10,449 nt of DNA from Faecalibacterium prausnitzii (GTDB lineage: Bacteria > Bacillota > Clostridia > Oscillospirales > Ruminococcaceae): assembly GCA_002313795.1 (NCBI GenBank), contig DCCL01000250.1:9115-19563 (forward strand), given 5' to 3'. The notes beneath the pieces are model-generated. The model made no database searches and was not told the origin of the DNA. It saw only the letters and a program-made list of their open reading frames with translations. The translations under genes and the position numbers were made by a program. This document shows positions 1 through 4,873 of the stretch, piece by piece (the first letter of the stretch is position 1; every line of letters starts with the position of its first letter).

Positions 1-64
1 TCACTGTCCGGGCTCACTGAAGATGCGCTATGCAGGTTCTCTTCCGCCTCATCGGTTTGATTGC

Positions 65-92
65 ATTATACACTTTATCCGTGTAAAGTCAA
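65..92 (-). promoter_or_regulatory. Near-consensus sigma-A promoter firing left out of the window
   Basis: Read on the minus strand this is TTGACT, a 16-base spacer and a perfect TATAAT. Transcription would start near position 57 and run left off the window. The only ATG just downstream (50-52) opens a 12-codon frame that stops at 14-16 and has no Shine-Dalgarno sequence, so the product is either a gene starting beyond the edge or an untranslated RNA. The promoter is seen directly; its product is unknown. Confidence 0.6.
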
Positions 93-175
93 GAGGCAAT
101 TTTAAAATTTTTCCGGGGATTTTTTACGTTGTACGACTTATCTTCCGGGCGGGAACTTCCAATCTGCGCAAAATA

Positions 176-184
176 TGTTATACT
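176..184 (+). promoter_or_regulatory. Extended -10 promoter of the glycosyltransferase gene
   Basis: TGTTATACT carries the extended TGn element directly before a TATACT -10 box. A -35 match at 17 bases upstream (CTTCCA, 156-161) is weak, as expected for extended -10 promoters. The predicted start of transcription lies about 35 bases before the ATG at 227. Confidence 0.5.
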
Positions 185-226
185 AACCTTGTTTGCAATA
201 CGACTATCCGCAGGAGCAGAGACTAT

Positions 227-1225
227 ATGAAAGCGACCATCGTCATCCCCAACATCAACGGCAAAGGCTGGCTCAAGGACTCCATCGAGTCGGTCTATGC
301 CCAGACCGAGCAGGACTTTGAACTCATCGTGGTGGACAACGGCTCTACCGACGAAAGTCTGGAACAGGCCCGCAGCTACTGCAGCCGCCCCAACTTCCAG
401 CTCATCGAGAACGGCACCAACACCGGCTTTTCCCACGCCGTCAATCAGGGCATCGCCCGGGCCAGAAGCGAGTTCGTGGTGCTGTTCAACAACGACGCCT
501 TTGCAGAGCCCCAGTGGCTGGCCGAGCTCATCCGCGCTGCCGAGAGCGACCCGAAGATCTTCGCCGTCCAGAGTCTGATGATCCGCCACTTCGAACGGGA
601 GCTGGCCGACGACGCAGGCGACTATGTCACCTGGATGGGCTTTGCCTGCAAGACCGGCGATGGCCGGAAAGTCAGCCGGTACACCCGGCAGAAGCGCATC
701 TTTTCCGCCTGCGGCGGCGCAGCCCTCTACCGCAAGAGCATTCTGGACGAGATCGGCGGCTTCGACGAAAATTTCTTCGCCTACTTTGAGGACGTAGACC
801 TGAGCTGGCGGGCCAACAATGCGGGCTACAAGAATATCCTCTGCCCCACGGCAAAGTGCTACCACATCTGCGGGGCCAGCACCGGCGCCGTGAAATACAA
901 CGCTTTCAAGAGCCAGCAGAGCGGCCGGAACAGCATCCTGCTCCCCCTCAAGAACGAGCCGCTGCTGATGCTGGTGCTCAACTTCATCCCGCTGGCGCTG
1001 GGTTACCTGCTCAAGTGCTACAAATTCCACAAACAGGGCTTCGGCGAGGCGTGGGACAAAGGGATGCACGAGGCTTTTGCCCTGCTGAAAAACGGCCAGC
1101 TGGGCAAGCGGCCCTTCCGCCTGCGCGACCTGCCCAACTATGTTCTCATGGAACTCTGGATGATCTGGAACATGGTGCCGTATCTGTGGTATCGGCTGGT
1201 GGTCGTAAGATTTGATTTGAAATAA
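227..1225 (+). CDS. Family 2 glycosyltransferase (rhamnosyltransferase-like)
   Basis: This 332-residue protein should transfer a sugar from a nucleotide-sugar donor onto a cell-envelope polysaccharide or lipid carrier at the cytoplasmic face of the membrane. It has the GT-A fold signature of family 2: an N-terminal strand with IVIPNING, VVDNGSTD at residues 35-42, the metal-site motif NND at 88-90, and the acceptor-site block GGFDENFF followed by YFEDVDLSWR at 186-195 (ED 188-189). That layout is typical of WbbL/RfbF-like rhamnosyltransferases, but donor and acceptor cannot be read from sequence. Residues 244-262 are strongly hydrophobic and the C-terminus is aromatic and basic, suggesting membrane association. 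The frame stays open further upstream, to position 23, but I chose the ATG at 227 because AGGAG (212-216) lies 10 bases before it, the family homology starts there, and the promoter falls inside the extension. It appears to be a single-gene transcript ending at a strong terminator. Confidence 0.88.
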   Translation: MKATIVIPNINGKGWLKDSIESVYAQTEQDFELIVVDNGSTDESLEQARSYCSRPNFQLIENGTNTGFSHAVNQGIARARSEFVVLFNNDAFAEPQWLAELIRAAESDPKIFAVQSLMIRHFERELADDAGDYVTWMGFACKTGDGRKVSRYTRQKRIFSACGGAALYRKSILDEIGGFDENFFAYFEDVDLSWRANNAGYKNILCPTAKCYHICGASTGAVKYNAFKSQQSGRNSILLPLKNEPLLMLVLNFIPLALGYLLKCYKFHKQGFGEAWDKGMHEAFALLKNGQLGKRPFRLRDLPNYVLMELWMIWNMVPYLWYRLVVVRFDLK

Positions 1226-1237
1226 TTCTGGATATGC

Positions 1238-1273
1238 AAAAACCGGGAAGCCTGCGGCGGCTTCCCGGTTTTT
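1238..1273. terminator. Bidirectional intrinsic terminator
   Basis: A perfect 12-bp stem (AACCGGGAAGCC at 1241-1252 with its complement at 1259-1270) around a 6-base loop is flanked by A residues on the left and T residues on the right. It can therefore stop both the glycosyltransferase transcript (stop codon about 15 bases upstream) and the convergent LRR gene (stop codon about 20 bases away on the other side). Confidence 0.88.
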
Positions 1274-1292
1274 CGTTGCCTGTTTTCTGTTT

Positions 1293-2417
1293 TCAGAAGC
1301 CGATGGATGCGGCGGTCTGATTCCAGTAGCGGTTCATGATGGGATTGGTGAGGTATTTGTTGCCATGGTCAGAATCATCCACGATAACGATATCATTCCA
1401 CATTGCTTCACTGCCGCCAAAATAGACATTGCTCAGGGATTTGCATTTGTTGAATGCGCACGAGTTAATTTTCTTCACGCTTGCAGGGATATAGATATCC
1501 TGAAGCGAGACACAGCCTTCAAACGTCTGCGTATCAATTATCGAAATGCCCTCTGGCAGGGCGATTTTTCTCAGGGATGTGCAATACCAGAATGCAATGT
1601 TTCCAATTTTAGACATCTGTCTTGGAAGTGTTATCTTGGAAAGTGCAGTACAGTGACTAAATGCACTTTCTCCAATGATTTTCACACTATCCGGAATCGC
1701 AATATTCGTAAGGTTCTCGCAATAAGCGAAGGTACTCGACTTTATCTCCGTTACGCCTTTGGGAATCGCGATAGACCTTAGAGAAGTGCAATTATAGAAA
1801 GCATAGCTTCCGATTTCCGTTACCGTATCCGGGATTTGGATATTATCCAGCAGTTTGCAGTTTTTGAAGATATAACTTCCTAAAGTCTTGACCTTCATCG
1901 GGAACTGCACACTTTGGAGTTTTGCGCAATCCTGGAACATATAGCTGGGCAAAGCATTGATAACATTATGGAATGCCACACTTGTCAGATTCGTACATCC
2001 TGTAAAGGTACTCTGGTCAAATTCCGTCTTGCCCTTGATAACTGCCGCTGTCATTGCAGTGTTGTTCGCAAACGCAGACTTTCCTACCTTAACCAGACTT
2101 TCCGGAAGCACCACGTTCTCAAGATTACAGCCATTGAATGCGCTATATCCAATCTCTTTCAAACCTTCTGGCAAAACCGCACTGTTCAGATTTTTGCATC
2201 TGAAAAAGGCCCGGTCTCCAATGGTTTTTACTGAGTCAGGAATAACAACACTTTCAATATCATTGTTCTGGCACAGGCACTCATATCCAATCTCGCTGAC
2301 CACATATCCATCGTATTTGTCCGGAATGATAAGTTCATCCTTGGGAACGATGGCCGCATTCTTATCATAGCCGGTCAGTTTAATGGTTCCATCCGACTTT
2401 TTGGTATACGTCCACAT
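1293..2417 (-). CDS. BspA-like leucine-rich-repeat surface protein, probably 5'-truncated
   Basis: About a dozen LRR_5 (BspA/TpLRR-type) repeats of roughly 23 residues follow one another, with the pattern IPDSVKTIG..AF..C..L. The N-terminal block (WTYTKKSDGTIKLTGY) and the C-terminal block (VYFGGSEAMWNDI) are the usual caps of such domains. The family is generally exported and used for adhesion, but no signal peptide, lipobox or anchor is visible. Residue 1 at 2417 is the only in-frame standard start codon, with only a poor AGG 12 bases upstream. The same frame stays open upstream to a stop at 2580-2582 and encodes a serine-rich, proline-spiced linker (about 2448-2570), as found between a secretion or membrane anchor and a repeat domain. 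I infer that the real start was further upstream and has been lost. The gene is visibly AT-richer than its neighbours, suggesting transfer. Transcription would end at the shared terminator 1238-1273. Confidence 0.72.
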   Translation of the reverse strand: MWTYTKKSDGTIKLTGYDKNAAIVPKDELIIPDKYDGYVVSEIGYECLCQNNDIESVVIPDSVKTIGDRAFFRCKNLNSAVLPEGLKEIGYSAFNGCNLENVVLPESLVKVGKSAFANNTAMTAAVIKGKTEFDQSTFTGCTNLTSVAFHNVINALPSYMFQDCAKLQSVQFPMKVKTLGSYIFKNCKLLDNIQIPDTVTEIGSYAFYNCTSLRSIAIPKGVTEIKSSTFAYCENLTNIAIPDSVKIIGESAFSHCTALSKITLPRQMSKIGNIAFWYCTSLRKIALPEGISIIDTQTFEGCVSLQDIYIPASVKKINSCAFNKCKSLSNVYFGGSEAMWNDIVIVDDSDHGNKYLTNPIMNRYWNQTAASIGF

Positions 2418-2450
2418 GATATGGGCCTGAGGCTGTTCTTCCCCGCTGTT

Positions 2451-2516
2451 GGAAGAGCTGCTGGAGCTGGACGAGGAACTGCCGGAAGAACTGCTGGAAC
2501 TGGACGAAGAGCTTGC
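2451..2516 (-). repeat. Tandem 33-base repeat encoding a poly-serine linker
   Basis: Two adjacent imperfect 33-base copies (2451-2483 and 2484-2516, about six to seven mismatches) read on the minus strand as runs of serine interrupted by glycine, upstream of and in frame with the LRR domain. Mixed serine codons (TCC, AGC, AGT, TCG, TCT) argue that the protein sequence was selected. Read on the plus strand the same DNA gives an artificial Glu/Leu-rich peptide. Confidence 0.7.
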
Positions 2517-2842
2517 AGAGCTGGCGGGCAGGCTGGGGCTTGTGGAGGGGGACGGCGTTCCGCCGCCAAACTCAGAACATCACACAGGAAAAACTGGCCG
2601 AGCGGGTCGGCATCTCTGTCGTCTACCTTTCCAAGATCGAGAACGGGCGGGTCTACCCCACCCTCGAGACCCTTTCCAACATCTGCACGGAGCTGGACAC
2701 CGAACTTTCAGCCATCCTCTCCGACACCGAGGTAGCCCGCAAGGATTACGCCAATGAGCGGGTGGTGGAGCTGTTCAACGCCTGCTCCATCCGGGTCAAG
2801 CCCATCGCCCTTTCCCTTCTCGAAGAGCTTTCCAAGCTCTGA
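2513..2842 (+). CDS. XRE-family helix-turn-helix regulator, N-terminus lost or replaced
   Basis: From about residue 22 onward this is a clear HTH_3/XRE DNA-binding domain: NITQEKLAERVGIS, then VVYLSKIENGR as recognition helix and YPTLETLSNICTEL as the packing helices, followed by a short C-terminal helix ending LSLLEELSKL. The first helix of the five-helix domain, normally a stretch like IGxxIRxxR, is absent. In its place the frame reads backwards through the serine-rich linker of the LRR gene and gives an unnatural Trp/Arg/Gly-rich peptide from a TTG at 2513 (another TTG lies at 2540). No convincing Shine-Dalgarno sequence or promoter is seen. I regard it as a 5'-truncated gene whose intact form would be roughly 100 residues. 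If made, the protein probably cannot fold as a normal repressor. It ends 9 bases before a bidirectional terminator. Confidence 0.55.
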   Translation: MQSWRAGWGLWRGTAFRRQTQNITQEKLAERVGISVVYLSKIENGRVYPTLETLSNICTELDTELSAILSDTEVARKDYANERVVELFNACSIRVKPIALSLLEELSKL

Positions 2843-2850
2843 CACAGAAA

Positions 2851-2895
2851 AAGACCTGCTCCGGGAATTTTCCCTCCCGGGACAGGTCTTCTTTG
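2851..2895. terminator. Bidirectional intrinsic terminator
   Basis: The stem 2851-2866 pairs with 2875-2890: 8 bp AAGACCTG/CAGGTCTT, two mismatched bases, then 6 bp CCGGGA/TCCCGG, with an 8-base loop. A T-rich tail follows on the right and an A5 run precedes on the left. It serves the XRE gene on the plus strand and the membrane-protein gene on the minus strand. Confidence 0.82.
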
Positions 2896-2912
2896 TTGTT
2901 ATGCTGTTGTTC

Positions 2913-3770
2913 TCATGCCGCCGGGCTGGCTGCAGCCTCGCTGTCAGCAGCCGTGCTGTCAGCTGCGGCACTGTCGGCCGGAGCCTCACCGCCGGTGGCG
3001 AGGATGGCGTCCTGCACCTCGCTCTCAGCCATCGCGGCAGGCTCTGCGCTGGCGGAGGATGCCGGCTGTTCGGGTTTGGTCTCGCTCTCGGTCAGGCCGG
3101 TGAGATACCAACTGCCGCTCTGGCGGCTGAACAGATAGTCCATATACTTGACCGGCGTATCGGAGTTGGAGGTCAGGATAGTGTCCTCTGCGTTCTGGGT
3201 GGGGATATAGCCCACGGTGACGTGGAGCAGGCCATCCCGCTTGAACAGCTTGGTCACAGTAGCGCGGTAGCTGCCCACACTGCCGGTGACAGGGATCTTA
3301 TAGCACTGGGTGTTCTCGTCATACTCGATGGTCATATCCTCCATCTCGAAGGTCTTATGGGTCATCCGGAAGCTGGGGCCCACCAGCTTTGCCAGATAGG
3401 CGTCCACATCCACCGAGGGGATGAGCAGCTGCTCGGTGTCCGGGTCGGTGTTATAGCCGTCGAAGTTGCCCTGGGTCTCCTGAATGCTGTACACACAGCC
3501 CCAGACAGCGGCCTCCCGGAGGGTCAAATCATCGATGTTCTCAATGCCGTCAAAGGGCACCGGGTCGAACAGCACCAGACCTTCCAGCTTGTCCTCATAC
3601 TCCTGCTTCTGGGCAGTATCATCAAACAGCTTTGCCACGGCGTTCACACCCGCACGCACCACCGTCAGCGCACCGATGAGCACCAGCACGGCGATGAGCA
3701 GGCCCAGCGCCTGCCGACCGCGGCGGCGCTGGAGCCGGGTGTGTTCTTCCGGGGTCATTTCCATCTTCAT
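2913..3770 (-). CDS. Single-pass membrane protein of unknown function with low-complexity tail
   Basis: I do not recognise the family. The 285-residue product starts with a short charged cytoplasmic segment (MKMEMTPEEHTRLQRRRGR), one membrane helix at about residues 21-38 (ALGLLIAVLVLIGALTVV), then an outside domain of about 200 residues, and ends in an Ala/Ser/Asp/Glu-rich tail of about 50 residues. The outside domain has alternating strand-like segments (SYRATVTKLFKRDGLLHVTV; GSWYLTGL), perhaps an NTF2-like or similar small fold, but this is a guess. The frame can be extended upstream to an ATG at 3824, but I prefer 3770: AGGAGA (3782-3787) lies 11 bases before it, and the promoter -10 box falls inside the extension. 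It is a monocistronic unit between its own promoter and the terminator at 2851-2895. Base composition matches the surrounding core genes. Confidence 0.72.
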   Translation of the reverse strand: MKMEMTPEEHTRLQRRRGRQALGLLIAVLVLIGALTVVRAGVNAVAKLFDDTAQKQEYEDKLEGLVLFDPVPFDGIENIDDLTLREAAVWGCVYSIQETQGNFDGYNTDPDTEQLLIPSVDVDAYLAKLVGPSFRMTHKTFEMEDMTIEYDENTQCYKIPVTGSVGSYRATVTKLFKRDGLLHVTVGYIPTQNAEDTILTSNSDTPVKYMDYLFSRQSGSWYLTGLTESETKPEQPASSASAEPAAMAESEVQDAILATGGEAPADSAAADSTAADSEAAASPAA

Positions 3771-3812
3771 ATCAGTTATCGTCTCCTGCGTTGTTTCATA
3801 GATTCTCTGGTC

Positions 3813-3842
3813 AGTATACCACATTCCCGGGCAGGGTGCAAA
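3813..3842 (-). promoter_or_regulatory. Extended -10 promoter of the membrane-protein gene
   Basis: On the minus strand TGGTATACT (3813-3821) is an extended -10 box. A TTTGCA or TTGCAC -35 lies 17-18 bases upstream (3836-3842). Transcription would start near 3806, giving a leader of about 35 bases before the ATG at 3770. Confidence 0.5.
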
Positions 3843-3849
3843 ACTCTGG

Positions 3850-4110
3850 CCGTGTTATTTATGTGAAACCGTCTTATAGCAATTCAACTTTTTAATGCAA
3901 CAGCAACAACGTTGAATTGCATATCGCAAATATGCCGTTTTGTGAGGCGTTATTTGTGAAAATTGCGATAGAAGTTGTTTTCGTAAGCAGGGTGCGCCGA
4001 ATGGCGAGGATTTTTGCTGGCAGACAAGGCGATTTTCCGCAGCAATCCTGACGGATCGCAAGGGGAAGCAACGCAGTATGCTGGCAAAAAGACCGTTCAG
4101 GCGGTGTGCA
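3850..4110. other. Non-coding spacer rich in inverted repeats
   Basis: Between the membrane-protein promoter and the ArsC-like gene I find no believable coding frame. The stretch holds several hairpins: GCAATTCAAC (3879-3888) with GTTGAATTGC (3911-3920), TATCGCAA (3922-3929) with TTGCGATA (3963-3970), CGCC/GGCG at 3995-4006, and a larger imperfect hairpin at 4011-4090. The motif GTTATTTxTGTGAAA-like recurs at about 3855 and 3950. A weak ACCG/CGGT hairpin next to A5 (4086-4104) could end the ArsC-like transcript on the minus strand. Confidence 0.5.
4011..4090. repeat. Palindromic element with near-matching 12-base terminal inverted repeats
   Basis: TTTTTGCTGGCA (4011-4022) and TGCTGGCAAAAA (4079-4090) are inverted repeats matching at 10 of 12 positions. 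Inside, TTTTCC (4033-4038) can pair with GGGGAA (4062-4067) using G-U pairs, and GCAATCC (4042-4048) pairs with GGATCGC (4053-4059) around a TGAC loop. The whole block thus folds as one long broken hairpin. It has the look of a short dispersed intergenic repeat, or of a structured RNA. Its copy number in the genome cannot be judged from this window. Confidence 0.45.
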
Positions 4111-4130
4111 ATGCTTATGAAAACGGCTTC

Positions 4131-4472
4131 TTATTCCCAGGTTTTCCAGACATCGGGCTGGTAGCCCACGGTGGCCTGTCGGCCATTCCGCACGATGGGG
4201 GTGCGGAACAGCTGCTGGTTCTCAAAGAGCTTGTCTTCCTTCTGCCAGTCCACCAAAGCGTCCAGCAACGCGAGGGTCTGCTTGTCCCTGGCGTTGGGGT
4301 TCACCAGTGCCTGCCAGCCGCCCAGTGCGCGGGATATGTTCTCAAACTCGCCCCGGCTCATCTCTTTCTCCTTCAGGTCTATCATCTGGAACCGGATGCC
4401 CCGCTCCTTGAAATAGCGCTGGGCCTTTTTGGTATCAAAGCACTTGGTGGTGCCGAAGATCTGGATGTTCAT
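4131..4472 (-). CDS. ArsC/Spx-family thioredoxin-fold protein
   Basis: This 113-residue protein belongs to the ArsC/Spx/YffB branch of the thioredoxin superfamily. It opens with MNIQIFGTTKCFDTKKA, placing the family's active-site cysteine at residue 11 in a CxxT rather than CxxC context, so a Spx-type disulfide switch at this site is not possible. The C-terminal part carries the family's LFRTPIV block (Arg90, cis-Pro-type TPIV) and VGYQPDVW. The length is normal for the family (about 110-120). Arsenate reduction is possible but not indicated by context: no arsenic genes are near, and many such proteins are uncharacterised thiol reductases. AGGAGG (4479-4484) lies 6 bases before the ATG, fixing the start. 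It is transcribed divergently from the ferredoxin gene. Confidence 0.83.
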   Translation of the reverse strand: MNIQIFGTTKCFDTKKAQRYFKERGIRFQMIDLKEKEMSRGEFENISRALGGWQALVNPNARDKQTLALLDALVDWQKEDKLFENQQLFRTPIVRNGRQATVGYQPDVWKTWE

Positions 4473-4498
4473 GGTCTGCCTCCTGTCATTTGCTTTCT

Positions 4499-4507
4499 AT
4501 TGTACCA
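4499..4507 (-). promoter_or_regulatory. Extended -10 promoter of the ArsC-like gene
   Basis: TGGTACAAT on the minus strand combines the TGn extension with a TACAAT -10 box. No good -35 is visible at 16-18 bases. The leader before the ATG at 4472 would be about 20 bases and contains the AGGAGG site. Confidence 0.5.
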
Positions 4508-4591
4508 TATCTCCGTCCAAAAAAATAGCATATTTTATGTTCCATCGGTCAAAGCTAAGGTCACATCCGCTTTATCAGGAGGTAGCATTCT

Positions 4592-4777
4592 ATGAAAGCA
4601 TTCGTTGACCCCGGTCTCTGCATCGGCTGCACCCAGTGCGCCGGGCTCTGCCCCGCCGTGTTCCAGATGGAGGGCACTCTGGCCGTCGCCATCCCCGGCG
4701 ACATCCCGCCCGACGAGGTACCACAGGCCGTAGACGCTGAAAACGCCTGCCCGGTGAACGCCATCCGCATCGAGTGA
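4592..4777 (+). CDS. Single-cluster [4Fe-4S] ferredoxin
   Basis: This is a 61-residue soluble electron carrier. Cysteines 10, 13 and 16 (CIGCTQC) and Cys53 in ACPVNAI are the expected ligands of one [4Fe-4S] cluster, the arrangement of Thermotoga maritima-type ferredoxins. Cys20 (in CAGLCP) corresponds to a residue that in that protein forms a disulfide, but no sixth cysteine is present here to partner it. The acidic middle (DIPPDEVPQAVDAEN) is normal for a docking surface. Length matches the family (about 60). AGGAGG (4577-4582) lies 9 bases before the ATG. The gene is followed at once by its own terminator and is divergent from the ArsC-like gene, so it appears to be a single-gene unit. The redox partner is unknown. 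Confidence 0.92.
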   Translation: MKAFVDPGLCIGCTQCAGLCPAVFQMEGTLAVAIPGDIPPDEVPQAVDAENACPVNAIRIE

Positions 4778-4784
4778 ATCGGAA

Positions 4785-4817
4785 AGAGCCTTTCCGCCCG
4801 GGAAGGCTTTTTTCTTT
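4785..4817 (+). terminator. Intrinsic terminator of the ferredoxin gene
   Basis: AGCCTT-T-CC pairs with GGAAGGCT (one bulged T) around a GC-rich loop and is followed by T6CT4. It lies 8 bases after the ferredoxin stop codon and directly before the polA promoter. Confidence 0.83.
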
Positions 4818-4827
4818 TGCCCGTTCG

Positions 4828-4836
4828 TGGTATACT
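4828..4836 (+). promoter_or_regulatory. Extended -10 promoter of the polA-tsaD operon
   Basis: TGGTATACT is identical to the extended -10 box of the membrane-protein gene. The -35 region coincides with the T-tract of the preceding terminator and is not consensus. Transcription should begin near 4843, about 30 bases before the polA ATG. Confidence 0.55.
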
Positions 4837-4873
4837 ATAAGATGTGAAATTATGGAATGGAGGACCACAAGCT

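Noticed and set aside
23..226. N-terminal extension of the glycosyltransferase by 68 residues
   Set aside because: It contains both promoters and the ribosome binding site of the ATG at 227, and family homology starts only at that ATG.
89..1069. Open frame of 326 codons on the minus strand opposite the glycosyltransferase
   Set aside because: Shadow of the family 2 glycosyltransferase; no motif, no ribosome binding site.
2449..2757. Glu/Leu-rich peptide with tandem repeats (EELLELDEELPEELLELDEE) on the plus strand, resembling a coiled coil
   Set aside because: It is the reverse reading of the poly-serine linker; mixed serine codons on the minus strand and in-frame continuity with the LRR domain favour the serine reading.
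2754..3866. Open frame of 370 codons on the plus strand opposite the membrane protein
   Set aside because: It crosses the 3' end of the XRE gene, a terminator and a promoter, and its product shows no domain. The minus-strand gene has a ribosome binding site, promoter and membrane helix.
3855..4061. Small 68-codon frame with a run of cysteines on the minus strand in the spacer
   Set aside because: No ribosome binding site; it spans several inverted repeats, and its composition is unlike local proteins.
3850..4110. CRISPR array
   Set aside because: The repeats are inverted and unevenly spaced, not regularly spaced direct repeats, and no cas genes are present.
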